Source: Clostridia bacterium (GTDB taxonomy: Bacteria; Bacillota; Clostridia; Saccharofermentanales; Saccharofermentanaceae). Taken from it: a stretch of 62,997 nt of DNA. Positions within the stretch are counted from its first letter, which is position 1; each line of letters opens with the position of its first letter. Made by a program: the position numbers and the translations under genes. The stretch lies in the NCBI GenBank assembly GCA_024403735.1, contig JAKSRG010000014.1, positions 1-62,997 on the forward strand, given 5' to 3'. Positions 8,677-18,040 of the stretch are shown here, piece after piece. The notes under the pieces are model-generated. The model was given only the letters and a program-made list of their open reading frames with translations. It did no database searches and was not told the DNA's origin.

Positions 8677-10513
8677 TTGATGTACCTCCACTATTTTTCT
8701 TAGCATTTATAGCTATCAAATGAGCATTGTTATCGTTCTCATTAATAGTTTCAATTCCACATTTGATAAGAACATCCAAATTGAACTTCTCTTTTAACAT
8801 CTGTTCAGCGTTAATTAGAAAGTCATTAATGCGAGCATCAACATTTGCATCATTCTTCAATAGAGCATAAAACTCATAAGGAGTAGTAATTGTAACTAGC
8901 TCTTCTTCATTGATAGATGTTTTAAGGTATTCGCCAAATGCAACAAACAAATCTATAGCTAGATGGAGATCATTACTCTTAGAGAGATTACGGAAATCAT
9001 CAATAGATAAATAAACCATCTTATAATTGTTATCACCAACATGAATTCTCTTATTGGTCTCAATTATAAAAGTAGAATATATCATCATCTTAGTCAGATA
9101 ATCATTAACGAATGATGATACTCTAGAAAAATCAGTTAAATCATTCCAGCAAACAAGAATACCGTTACTATTATTAAATCTGTGATAAGTAACGTTATAG
9201 TTCATCTGAGAACCAATATAATTACATGTGTAATGAATATTAGAATTCTGGCCGTTACGAAGCGGACAGTCACTACAAGGCTCTGGCATATTTCTAATAG
9301 TTTCATAACAGTTAGAACCGAGAATTACCTTATTACATGAAGGAAATACTTCTTTAAGATTAGGAGAACAATATTTTATTTTGTAATCTTCCGTGATGAT
9401 GTAATAAGCGATACTTAAGTCTCTAAAAGCTTCATATGAATTAATTAAGTCATCTTTAACTTTAACTGGATCAAACGAATTAGATTGAGATACTTCAATG
9501 TTCTCAATTGCTGATAAGCTTTCAATTCCTCTTGAATGAGAATTTGATTTATTCATATCAGGCATATGCATTGAACTATTAAAAATAGTAATAGAGTCTT
9601 TGTTGTTGAATTTAGTCTGATATAATGCCATATCTGCATTAGCAAGCATTTCTTCAAGATTACTAGCTAATGTAGGATATACGACAGCTCCAACACTAAT
9701 TCTAAGGTGATCATTTGAACCTAAATCAATATGAACTAGTGAATTCTTTACACGCTGATAGTACTCGAGAATATCATTATCTGACTTGATGTCGTACAGA
9801 AATACACAGAACTCATCTCCGCCAAGTCTTCCAACAATATCATTAGAAGAATTGACATTAGCAGTAAGAATCGTTGCTGCTCTGAGCAATACAGAATCTC
9901 CAAAGCTATGACCAAATGAGTCGTTAATATATTTGAAATCATCTACATCAATAAGTAAAAATGCACACTTAACACCGTTAGAATTAGCTGTTACAGAATT
10001 AATAAGATCATAAGTATACTTCTTAGTATTAATCTTTGTAAGGAAATCTGTATTGGCACGTTCTATAAGTTTCTCATCATTTACTTTCTCAATAGAGATG
10101 TCAATTGTTCTACCTATTACACGCTTAGGATTACCTACATTATCGAATACAGTTGTTCCTTCTGTTCTAAGCCATCTAAAAATATCCTCGTCAAGAATCT
10201 GACGATATTCATAAACGAATTTAGAATCTCCAGAATCCATGCTATCGCAGTATTGTTCAAATACTGGAACATCTTCAGGATGAACTAGTTTCCATTCGAG
10301 CATTTTTTCTCGATAATTTACAATCTCTTTATTCATTTCGGAGAATTTACCAAACAGCTTCTTTGTAAGATACATAGTCTTACTAGAAATATCATATTCC
10401 CAAAGAGCATAGTCTGAAATCTGAACAGTATCGTAATATCTCTTATTAAGAGATTCAAGTTCACTAGTTAATGCGTCTATTTTATCCTTTAACTGTCCAC
10501 TGAAACCTAACAT
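8669..10513 (-). CDS. PAS-GGDEF-PAS signalling protein (diguanylate cyclase), copy 1
   Basis: A 614-residue paralogue with the same architecture as its neighbour. An N-terminal coiled coil (1-30) leads into a PAS_3-like domain (about 30-150). The catalytic GGDEF domain (about 160-320) has GGDEF at 231-235 and Asp-Asp metal ligands in LLIDVDDF. A second PAS-like domain carries CYETIRNMPEPCSDCPL (C-X10-C-X2-C). The last ~140 residues align with a GGDEF fold (VYLSIDDFRNL, then TTPYEF in place of the signature) and cannot be catalytic. No membrane segment or signal peptide. ATG follows GGAGAATTT. The RxxD site reads SSND, so product inhibition through it is unlikely. The pair looks like a tandem duplication that diverged. 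Confidence 0.85.
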   Translation of the reverse strand: MLGFSGQLKDKIDALTSELESLNKRYYDTVQISDYALWEYDISSKTMYLTKKLFGKFSEMNKEIVNYREKMLEWKLVHPEDVPVFEQYCDSMDSGDSKFVYEYRQILDEDIFRWLRTEGTTVFDNVGNPKRVIGRTIDISIEKVNDEKLIERANTDFLTKINTKKYTYDLINSVTANSNGVKCAFLLIDVDDFKYINDSFGHSFGDSVLLRAATILTANVNSSNDIVGRLGGDEFCVFLYDIKSDNDILEYYQRVKNSLVHIDLGSNDHLRISVGAVVYPTLASNLEEMLANADMALYQTKFNNKDSITIFNSSMHMPDMNKSNSHSRGIESLSAIENIEVSQSNSFDPVKVKDDLINSYEAFRDLSIAYYIITEDYKIKYCSPNLKEVFPSCNKVILGSNCYETIRNMPEPCSDCPLRNGQNSNIHYTCNYIGSQMNYNVTYHRFNNSNGILVCWNDLTDFSRVSSFVNDYLTKMMIYSTFIIETNKRIHVGDNNYKMVYLSIDDFRNLSKSNDLHLAIDLFVAFGEYLKTSINEEELVTITTPYEFYALLKNDANVDARINDFLINAEQMLKEKFNLDVLIKCGIETINENDNNAHLIAINAKKNSGGTSNG

Positions 10514-10579
10514 AAATTCTCCATTGAACTTATTTCTTTAATAATAACACAGGTGATAATTTATAATATTAATTTTTAT

Positions 10580-10611
10580 TTAATAAAAGCCACTAGATCT
10601 CTCTAGTGGCT
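10580..10611 (-). terminator. Terminator after metY
   Basis: Perfect 10-bp stem AGCCACTAGA / TCTAGTGGCT with GAGA loop, followed by TTTATTA on the - strand. It separates metY from the PAS/GGDEF pair. Confidence 0.9.
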
Positions 10612-10633
10612 TAGTGATTAATAATTTGCAAAA

Positions 10634-11911
10634 TTAGATTAATTCAAGTGCTTGCTTAATATCTTCGATAATATCATCAGCATTCTCAAGACCAACAGAA
10701 AATCTAATCAAGTCAGAAGGAATTCCAGCTTCCTTGAGCTGTTCTTCTGTAAGCTGACGATGTGTATGAGATGCCGGATGCAAGAGCATTGTCTTACAAT
10801 CAGCAACGTGAGTAGCGATTGTAGCGAGCTTAAGGCCATCCATAAATCTATTCTGACCTTCTCTGTCTGCCTTAACACCAAAGCAAAGAACTCCGCAAGA
10901 ACCATTTGGAAGATACTTCTTAGCAAGTTCATATGATGGAGATGACTCGAGATCTGGATAATTAACCCAAGCAACCTTGTCGTTTGACTCGAGGAACTTT
11001 GCAATCTTAAGAGCATTCTCACAGTGTCTTTGCATTCTTACATGAAGTGACTCAAGACCAAGCTGAATGTAGAATGAATTCTGTGGAGCCTGAATTGAAC
11101 CTAAGTCTCTCATAAGCTGTGAAGTAGCCTTTGTAATATAAGCAGCCTTACCAAATTTCTCAGCATAGATAATTCCATGGTAAGAATCATCTGGAGTTGT
11201 GAGGCCTGGGAATTTCTCTCTATCCTTGAGCCAATCAAAATTACCGCTATCAATAATTGCACCACCAACTGATGAAGCATGACCATCGATATATTTTGTT
11301 GTTGAATGAGTAACAATATCAGCACCATGCTCGATTGGGCGACAATTAATAGGTGTTGCAAATGTGTTATCGATAATGAGTGGAACACCGTGATCGTGAG
11401 CAAGCTTTGAGAACTTCTCAAAATCAAGAACGTTACAAGTTGGGTTAGTAATTGTCTCACCGAATACACACTTAGTATTTGGCTTGAAGTACTTTGAAAG
11501 CTCCTCATATGAAAGACTCTGATCAACGAAAGTACACTCAATACCCATCTTCTTCATTGTTACACCAAAGAGATTAAAAGTACCACCATAAATTGATGAA
11601 GAAGCAATAAAATGATCGCCTGCTTCACAGATATTAAATACTGCATAGAAGTTAGCTGCCTGACCAGATGAAGTAAGCATTCCTGCATATCCACCTTCCA
11701 TCTCAGTAAGCTTAGCAGCTACTAAATCATTTGATGGGTTCTGAAGTCTTGTATAAAAATAACCAGAAGCTTCCAAATCGAAAAGCTTACCCATATCATC
11801 ACTTGAATCATACTTAAATGTTGTACTCTGGTAGATTGGAAGAGATCTTGGCTCACCATTCTTTGGTTCATAACCAGCATGTAAACACTTAGTTTCGATA
11901 GAATTACTCAT
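10634..11911 (-). CDS. metY: O-acetylhomoserine sulfhydrylase-type PLP enzyme
   Basis: Cys/Met-metabolism PLP enzyme that most likely makes homocysteine from O-acetylhomoserine and sulfide. The 425-residue length and the features LHAGYEPKNGEPRSLPIYQSTTFKY (residues 10-34), YTRLQNPSND, the aromatic-rich SSQIYGGT-like segment and HSTTKYIDGHA with PLP-lysine Lys206 are those of the MetY group rather than the shorter MetB/MetC enzymes. Start follows GGAGG. It lies 49 bp after pmbA on the same strand without an intervening terminator, so it may be co-transcribed with tldD-pmbA. No SAM riboswitch or T-box is visible upstream. Confidence 0.92.
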   Translation of the reverse strand: MSNSIETKCLHAGYEPKNGEPRSLPIYQSTTFKYDSSDDMGKLFDLEASGYFYTRLQNPSNDLVAAKLTEMEGGYAGMLTSSGQAANFYAVFNICEAGDHFIASSSIYGGTFNLFGVTMKKMGIECTFVDQSLSYEELSKYFKPNTKCVFGETITNPTCNVLDFEKFSKLAHDHGVPLIIDNTFATPINCRPIEHGADIVTHSTTKYIDGHASSVGGAIIDSGNFDWLKDREKFPGLTTPDDSYHGIIYAEKFGKAAYITKATSQLMRDLGSIQAPQNSFYIQLGLESLHVRMQRHCENALKIAKFLESNDKVAWVNYPDLESSPSYELAKKYLPNGSCGVLCFGVKADREGQNRFMDGLKLATIATHVADCKTMLLHPASHTHRQLTEEQLKEAGIPSDLIRFSVGLENADDIIEDIKQALELI

Positions 11912-11960
11912 AGTAAAACCTCCAAAAAAACGAATAGATTGATTATATCACAAGATAAAA

Positions 11961-13328
11961 TTATTCTTCTCCGGAAACAGAAACATTTTTGATAATTAAT
12001 GATGGAGAGAACATTTCACCAGCGCCATCAGGATAACTGATAACATCATTACCAACATCTGATACTTTCTTGATTACTTCGAAGAAATTATCAGCGATAG
12101 TAATCTGTTCTACTGGTCTTACAATCTTACCATTCTCAATATAGAATCCTTCACAGAACAGTGAGAAGTCACCGCTGATAGTATTCACACCAGCATGTAA
12201 ACCGTTCAAATCTGTTATGTATAAACCAGTTCCAACAGTCTCACAGAGCTCGTCGAATGTTTTCGAGCCACTCATAACAACCAAGTTTGTAAATGAAATA
12301 CTTACGCTACTTGCATATGAACTTCTAAAACCATTACCTGTAGACGCACATCCTGCTTTATGAGCTGTCTTAAGATTATAAAGAGCTGTATTGAATACAC
12401 CGCTATCAATAATTGCTTTCTCCTGTGTAAGGACACCTTCTGAATCGAAAGGAACCTTAATCAAAGCTTTCTCATACATAGGAACTTCTTTGATTGTGAG
12501 CTTATCTGAAGCAATGGTCTCCCCTTCTTTACCTGCAAGTAGGGAGAGACCCTTCTGCATTGAGTATGAAGAGAAAACACCAAAATATGTGCTCAAAAGT
12601 GAGATAAACGCTTCGTTACCAAGGATAATGTCATATGTTCCAGACTTAACTGATGAAGCACCAAACTTACTAAGGAGTTTCTTATTTAAAACTTTTACGA
12701 AATCTTCTTCGTTAAACTTATCAATATCATTTCCAAACCAGAAATGACCAGCTGTCTTAACCACTCCATCTACCTCTGCCCTTGCCTCAGCAAATACAGA
12801 AATATAATCACCATCTTTATATGAATCCAAACCCTTAGAATTAAGAGTTAGCATTGGGCCTTGACCACAACTGATGCTTAAGTAGTCAACGGCAACAATC
12901 TTGCTATCTGAATCAAGAATTGCACGCTCCAAAGATAATCCAACTTTTGAAAATGAATCATATGTATTCTTATCGTAATTTCCTGATAACTGAATATGCT
13001 TGAGTACCTTATTGTTTTCATCACAGTAGATAAACTCTTCATCGTCATCATCGATAATAGAAGCATTATTCTTAGCTTCACTGAGAAGATATTCAACAGA
13101 TGCATCATCAAACTTAGTAGTATTAGCAATACCCATTCTGCCGTTAATCTTACCTCTGAATGCTACACCCTGCTCACTACTATTTTCATAAGATGAAACT
13201 TCACCATTAAGAACATGTAAAGACATTGATACATCCTGTGTAAAACAAGATTCAGCATCATCAAAACCATAAGAAGGAGCTCTATCAATGAGTTTCTTCA
13301 TAAATTCTTTAGCTAAATTAATATTCAT
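11961..13328 (-). CDS. pmbA: TldE/PmbA family protein
   Basis: Partner subunit of the TldD/TldE protease, which degrades unfolded or flexible peptides and matures some microcins in Enterobacteria. The open frame extends to 13457, but ATG at 13328 is preferred: it follows AAGGAGG and begins NINLAKEF, a normal family N-terminus (455 residues). The protein shows the family's C-terminal GLYITDLNGLHAGVNTISGDFSLFCEGFYIENG segment and lacks an HExxxH metal site, which is expected for the non-catalytic partner. It starts 13 bp after the tldD stop, so the two are surely co-expressed. Confidence 0.92.
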   Translation of the reverse strand: MNINLAKEFMKKLIDRAPSYGFDDAESCFTQDVSMSLHVLNGEVSSYENSSEQGVAFRGKINGRMGIANTTKFDDASVEYLLSEAKNNASIIDDDDEEFIYCDENNKVLKHIQLSGNYDKNTYDSFSKVGLSLERAILDSDSKIVAVDYLSISCGQGPMLTLNSKGLDSYKDGDYISVFAEARAEVDGVVKTAGHFWFGNDIDKFNEEDFVKVLNKKLLSKFGASSVKSGTYDIILGNEAFISLLSTYFGVFSSYSMQKGLSLLAGKEGETIASDKLTIKEVPMYEKALIKVPFDSEGVLTQEKAIIDSGVFNTALYNLKTAHKAGCASTGNGFRSSYASSVSISFTNLVVMSGSKTFDELCETVGTGLYITDLNGLHAGVNTISGDFSLFCEGFYIENGKIVRPVEQITIADNFFEVIKKVSDVGNDVISYPDGAGEMFSPSLIIKNVSVSGEE

Positions 13329-13341
13329 TGCAATACCCTCC

Positions 13342-14727
13342 TTATGAATCTCTTCCGCCAACGAGAATGGAAGATACTCTAATAGTTGGCTGTCCAACAT
13401 TTGTTGGAACACTACCTGACTGAGATCCACATACACCAGCAGCATGCTTAAGATCATTACCTACATGATCAATATTCATAAGGACTTCTGAACCCTTACC
13501 AATCAATGTAGCTCCACGAACAGGTTCACAAACCTTACCATTACGGATCATGTAACCTTCATTAACAGCGAAGTTAAACTCACCAGTAGCAGTATCTACA
13601 GATCCACCACCCATATTTGCTGCATATAAACCATATTCAGTATTTGCGATGATATCCTTAGGATCTTCATCACCATTCTCAATATAAGTATTACTCATTC
13701 TTGATGTTGGTGCATATGAATAATCCTGTCTTCTTGAGCAACCAGTAGGCTTCATGCCCATTCTTCTTGAACCAAGTTCATCAACAAGATAATTAGTACA
13801 GATACCATTCTTAATGAGCTGTAAATCAGAAGATTCGTTACCTTCATCATCATAATGATATGAACCCCACTCACCTTCAATACGTGCATTATCTCTTGCT
13901 GAAACAATTGGAGAAGCAATCTGCTTACCAATCTTATCTGTAAAACAAGATGCCTTAATACCAACTGAAGTTGCCTCAAGAGCATGACCACAAGCCTCAT
14001 GGAAAATTACACCACCAAAACCATTACCGATTACTACTGGCATTTTTCCTGAAGGAGCATAACCACAAGAAGCCATTCTAATTGCACTTTCGCAGCACTT
14101 CTGTGTTTCTTCAATAATTGGGAATTCATCTACGAATTCATATCCACGCATAGTACCAGGAGCAATTCTACCAGTCTGCTTTTCGCCATCTTTTGTAGCA
14201 ACTGCCTGAACAGAGAAACGAATACGATTCTGTTCCTCTTCAATATTTACACCACGTGAATTTACAACACGAATGATTCGTTTTCCAGCAGATAAAGAAG
14301 CTGCTGTCTGTGTGATCATAGGATCAAAGTTGGAAGCGAAATCACCAGCTTTTTTAAGGAAATCAATATAATCCTTCTTTTGCTTCAACAAAGCATTACT
14401 AATAATGTAATCAGGCGTATATCTCTTAAGTTTTGACATCAATTCCATAGCAGCACCTTCTCCACTGTTAACAACAGAAGATGCTTCTTTAGCCATTTTA
14501 ATCAATGAGTCAAAATCGAAATCATTAGAGTAAACATAAACTGAATTAGTACCTGACATAACACGGATACCAATACCTGTATCAACTCCTGAAAACGCAC
14601 TAGTAACTTTATTATTTAGAAGACCTACAGAACTAGATGAACGATCTTCAATAAATACTTCTGCAAAATCAGCTTTTGTGCCCAAAGCTGCTTCAATAAT
14701 CATTGAAATCTGATTATCAGTTAACAT
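13342..14727 (-). CDS. tldD: TldD metalloprotease subunit
   Basis: Catalytic subunit of the TldD/TldE heterodimer. The 461-residue protein carries the zinc motif HEACGH (His243-Glu244 ... His248) in FHEACGHALEAT, plus RMSNTYIENGDEDP and the GGGSVDTATGEFNFAVNEGYMIRNGK segment typical of TldD. Its ribosome site AGAGGTG lies inside the 3' arm of the hairpin at 14733-14761, which is also the terminator of the upstream gene; this suggests tldD translation depends on that stem being open. Followed at 13 bp by pmbA. Confidence 0.94.
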   Translation of the reverse strand: MLTDNQISMIIEAALGTKADFAEVFIEDRSSSSVGLLNNKVTSAFSGVDTGIGIRVMSGTNSVYVYSNDFDFDSLIKMAKEASSVVNSGEGAAMELMSKLKRYTPDYIISNALLKQKKDYIDFLKKAGDFASNFDPMITQTAASLSAGKRIIRVVNSRGVNIEEEQNRIRFSVQAVATKDGEKQTGRIAPGTMRGYEFVDEFPIIEETQKCCESAIRMASCGYAPSGKMPVVIGNGFGGVIFHEACGHALEATSVGIKASCFTDKIGKQIASPIVSARDNARIEGEWGSYHYDDEGNESSDLQLIKNGICTNYLVDELGSRRMGMKPTGCSRRQDYSYAPTSRMSNTYIENGDEDPKDIIANTEYGLYAANMGGGSVDTATGEFNFAVNEGYMIRNGKVCEPVRGATLIGKGSEVLMNIDHVGNDLKHAAGVCGSQSGSVPTNVGQPTIRVSSILVGGRDS

Positions 14728-14761
14728 AAAAACACCTCTTTCTCAGTCAGAAAAAGAGGTG
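14728..14761 (-). terminator. Terminator hairpin that also covers the tldD ribosome site
   Basis: On the - strand, CACCTCTTT (14761-14753) pairs with AAAGAGGTG (14741-14733), then TTTTT and directly the tldD ATG. The 3' arm is the only good Shine-Dalgarno for tldD. Confidence 0.8.
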
Positions 14762-14786
14762 CCAAGTTATCTAATATGAATACAAA

Positions 14787-16481
14787 TTAGTATCTCTTAA
14801 TCTTTCTGGATGTATTCTTCTCAAATTCAGTATCTCTGTAAACTACGCGCTTAACCTTCTTATAGCTACTAAGCTTCTCATTAACAGTATCTACAACTTC
14901 TTCAAGAACTTTTGTAATAGCATCAGCAGAAGGATTCTTACCAAGTTTTGCTTCCATCTCATCCATATTAGGATAAATAGTAGCAACAATAATAATGTCG
15001 TCTTTCTGCTCGTTATGAACTCCAGAAACAACACTCTCCTGAACGAGAGGGTTAAGTCCTAAGAGATATTCAATCTCTTCTGGGAATACATTTTTGCCAT
15101 TCTTAGCAATTATAACATTCTTTTTTCTTCCTGTGATAATACAGAAACCATCTGCATCAATATAACCCAAATCTCCTGTATGATACCAGCCATCTTTATC
15201 AAGAGCTTCAGCTGTAGCTTCATCATTCTTATAGTAACCTAAGAAAATGTTTGGACCCTTAGCAATAAATTCACCAATACCATCTTCATCAGGATTAAGA
15301 ATCTTAACTTCAGTTCCAATAATTGGAAGACCAGCAGCGTGGTTCTTATAATCTTTATCTCTATTAAGAGCGAGAATTGGAGAACACTCTGTTAAACCAT
15401 AACCCTGGCAAGTAAATATTCCGATATCCTGGAAGAACTGCAAAATCTCAGGATCAACAGGTGCACCACCAACAATCAAAAGACGAAGGTTGCCACCAAA
15501 GTTTTCGTGAATATCTTTGAACAACTTTTTGCGTACATCAATCTTGAGCTTAAGTAAGAAGTTAGATAGTTTGCGACCAAATTTGAACTTCTTTAAAAGC
15601 TTAGGATCAGAATTAAGCTTCTTCATGATGCCTCTATAGAACATCTCAATCATTGCAGGAACCATCAATACGCAAGATGGCTTACATTCCTTGATATTTG
15701 TTGTGATGTATCTGAGACCTTCACAAATAGCTACAGTTGAACCACGATATACCTGACCTAAGAAGCCACAAGTACACTCATATGTGTGATGTAGTGGCAA
15801 TACAGACATGAAAATATCTTTTGGATCAATGTAAAGCATCGAAAACATAGACATAAGATTACTACAGATATTTTTCTGTGAAAGCATTACTGCTTTTGAC
15901 TTAGAAGTAGTACCTGATGTAAACAAAAGAATTGACATAGATTCTGTATCAATAGTTGCATCAATAAAATCTCTATTTCCACTTGCAAGCAATGAGTTAC
16001 CTTTTTCGATAAGGTCATAGAAATATAGATAGTCAGTGCTATCAATCTTATCCATACAAACAAGATACTTAAGAGTTGGAACCTTACCAATAATCTTTTT
16101 AATCACATCTAACTTTGATTTAGAGAAAACAAGAATATCAACTTCAGCTCTATCAAGCATATTCTCAATCTCTTCTGTATGAAGTTCCTTATCAAGAGGA
16201 ACAATACATCCAGTACCATTTGTAGCTGCCAAATATGTTACATACCATTCGTATCTTGTTTCAGACAAAATAGCTACTCGTGAACCTTTAGATACCAAAG
16301 ATAAGAATGATGTACCAAGAGCATCAATATCCTTATCGTATTTAGAAGGCATAATTGGCTTATATACACCCTCAGACTTTTCGAGGAAAACTGGGTTATC
16401 AGGATTATCTTTTACTCTCTTCTTGATTAAATCTCTAAAGTCATTAATCTTTGTAACTTCATAAAGGGGTAAATTCTTCAT
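14787..16481 (-). CDS. Long-chain acyl-CoA synthetase-like AMP-binding enzyme
   Basis: 564-residue adenylate-forming ligase, probably activating long-chain fatty acids for lipid synthesis or salvage. Motifs: LLFTSGTTSKSKAVMLSQKN (A3 phosphate loop, about 190-209), VLPLHHTYECT, YGLTECSP (A5), YHTGDLGYID (A7), GRKKNVIIAKNGKNVFPEEIE (A8) and TSRKIKRY with the A10 lysine at the very C-terminus. The A3 loop has SKSK in place of the usual TG(K/R)PK but keeps its lysine. ATG follows TAGGAGG. It ends at a terminator just before tldD. It is more like FadD/FACL than the ligase at the window start. Substrate chain length is not visible. Confidence 0.88.
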   Translation of the reverse strand: MKNLPLYEVTKINDFRDLIKKRVKDNPDNPVFLEKSEGVYKPIMPSKYDKDIDALGTSFLSLVSKGSRVAILSETRYEWYVTYLAATNGTGCIVPLDKELHTEEIENMLDRAEVDILVFSKSKLDVIKKIIGKVPTLKYLVCMDKIDSTDYLYFYDLIEKGNSLLASGNRDFIDATIDTESMSILLFTSGTTSKSKAVMLSQKNICSNLMSMFSMLYIDPKDIFMSVLPLHHTYECTCGFLGQVYRGSTVAICEGLRYITTNIKECKPSCVLMVPAMIEMFYRGIMKKLNSDPKLLKKFKFGRKLSNFLLKLKIDVRKKLFKDIHENFGGNLRLLIVGGAPVDPEILQFFQDIGIFTCQGYGLTECSPILALNRDKDYKNHAAGLPIIGTEVKILNPDEDGIGEFIAKGPNIFLGYYKNDEATAEALDKDGWYHTGDLGYIDADGFCIITGRKKNVIIAKNGKNVFPEEIEYLLGLNPLVQESVVSGVHNEQKDDIIIVATIYPNMDEMEAKLGKNPSADAITKVLEEVVDTVNEKLSSYKKVKRVVYRDTEFEKNTSRKIKRY

Positions 16482-16553
16482 AAATGCCTCCTAGTTAATA
16501 TTTATAATCATTCTATCGCTAATTAATTAAGAATTAAGTGAATTTTTTAATAA

Positions 16554-17165
16554 TTACTTAAGCGAATAAGATTTTAGTTCTTTTCTAAGTTCTTTGTAGT
16601 TTGGACAGTATAATTCTACAAGATTCCAAAAAGCAGGTTTGTGATGCATATGAGTAAGATGAGCATGCTCATGCATCAAGATATAAAATAGCTGATCATC
16701 AGTTAAATAGTAGCAATAAGCTGATATTGAAATTACCTTATCAGAAGTGCATCTGCCCCAATAAGATTTACTATATGCAACTTTATATTCTTCAGGTCTA
16801 GGACCATCATACTCAGCTCTAATAAGTAATTCTTCACATCTTTTAAGTAGCTTATTCTTAAATGTAGTAGTCTTACAATCAGATGGAAGATCTAATTGTT
16901 CAGCACTATATTCTTTTTGAGTCCATTTCTGGAACAAAGCGGCTTTTGAAATCATAAAAGCTTCAATCTGTTCTCTTTTGATTCTAGAATCTGCTTTAAC
17001 AGTGAAGTTCTGTTCTTTTGGAGAATAAGTAATCCTTATACCTGCCTGATAACGCTCGAAATAAATTAATTCATACGAAACACCGATCTCAGCTATGAAA
17101 TAATTCATAACTGGGACCGGTGATCTTTTTGAACGTTTATTAGTTTTTCTGCCGCGATTAAACAC
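16554..17165 (-). CDS. YgjP/DUF45-like zinc metallopeptidase
   Basis: A 203-residue protein with HEHAH (residues 165-169) followed by HMHHKPAFWNLVE, the gluzincin arrangement of YgjP/WLM-type peptidases. The segment VSYELIYFERYQAGIRITYSPKEQNFTVKAD is the usual N-terminal strand region. The start is uncertain. GTG at 17165 follows AGAAGGG and overlaps the pyrE stop by 8 bp; ATG at 17108 (MNYFIAEIG) has no good ribosome site but is where homologous sequence begins. The GTG form adds a basic RGRKTNKRSKRS stretch. It is the last gene of the pyr transcript, an odd position for a peptidase. Confidence 0.75.
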   Translation of the reverse strand: MFNRGRKTNKRSKRSPVPVMNYFIAEIGVSYELIYFERYQAGIRITYSPKEQNFTVKADSRIKREQIEAFMISKAALFQKWTQKEYSAEQLDLPSDCKTTTFKNKLLKRCEELLIRAEYDGPRPEEYKVAYSKSYWGRCTSDKVISISAYCYYLTDDQLFYILMHEHAHLTHMHHKPAFWNLVELYCPNYKELRKELKSYSLK

Positions 17166-18012
17166 TAGCAAAACCCTTCTCGATAGCAAGCTCAGCTCTC
17201 TGCTTAGCCTTACCACCAAGAGCAATCTGATCCTTAATAAATGTAGGATGTGCCTTTAAGAAATCAGCCATATAATCTGAAGGAGATGCAAGGAACTTCA
17301 TTGTCAAATCGTACTGAGCCTGATTAATAGCTCCAGATGAAAGAGCCTCGTCAAAAAGGTTCTTATCAATACCTGCGAAAGTGAACATTGATACACCTAA
17401 TTCCTTAAGATTAGCTTCACCATTCTGGTGTCTATCGATTACAGCAATTGTGTTATCGATTGTTGAACCCAATTCCTGAATAGCTGGGATCCAAGCACGT
17501 ACATAAGAAGATGCTTCAGTAATAAGGTCAGCAATGTGAAGTGCTTTCTTGCCCTTCAAATCTACTTCAGAAGATGGAACTGTAGTTTCAAATCCATCTG
17601 TTGAATATACTGATGAACCATCCTTAAAGATAGTAAGATGTGGCTTCTTAGCAAAAAATGCTGGAAGCATTGAGAAGAAGAAGTCTCTTCTCTCACCACC
17701 TGAAATATAATCGAACTCATAATCAGCGAGCTTTTCAGTGATAAGATCAGTAATCATCTTAAAAGACTCAGATGAGTTATAAACAGTCATGAAATCATTG
17801 AAAAGATTCTTTGGCATAGCAATCTTATCAGCTGCTGAATAATCTTCAATCTTCTTAAGGAATTCATTAGCTGTAGCCTCATCCTTAATCAAGAAATGAG
17901 TGTTGATATAGAATGGTCCAAGTGTACCAGATGTATACCAGAATGGTGTGTCAGCAGGTGCTACACGAACAGCATTAGTTGAAAATAATGCATCAAGAAC
18001 TTTATTAGACAT
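17158..18012 (-). CDS. pyrE: Orotate phosphoribosyltransferase (long clostridial form)
   Basis: Fifth step of UMP synthesis: orotate plus PRPP to OMP. At 284 residues it is longer than the ~210-residue classical PyrE, with an added N-terminal segment (WYTSGTLGPFYINTHFLI, residues 25-42) and C-terminal helices. The PRPP-type core is recognisable in FDYISGGERRDFFFSM and GKKALHIADLITEASSYVRAW, although the acidic pair of the PRPP loop reads ADLITEAS. Annotation rests mainly on operon position after pyrD and on similarity to clostridial proteins of this name. Ribosome site GAGGTG. Starts 28 bp after pyrD and overlaps the next gene's possible GTG start. Confidence 0.85.
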   Translation of the reverse strand: MSNKVLDALFSTNAVRVAPADTPFWYTSGTLGPFYINTHFLIKDEATANEFLKKIEDYSAADKIAMPKNLFNDFMTVYNSSESFKMITDLITEKLADYEFDYISGGERRDFFFSMLPAFFAKKPHLTIFKDGSSVYSTDGFETTVPSSEVDLKGKKALHIADLITEASSYVRAWIPAIQELGSTIDNTIAVIDRHQNGEANLKELGVSMFTFAGIDKNLFDEALSSGAINQAQYDLTMKFLASPSDYMADFLKAHPTFIKDQIALGGKAKQRAELAIEKGFASV

Positions 18013-18040
18013 AAGTCACCTCGAATAGTTTTTTATAATT

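Noticed and set aside
11912..11960. SAM riboswitch or T-box ahead of metY
   Set aside because: The gap is only 49 bp with no structured core.
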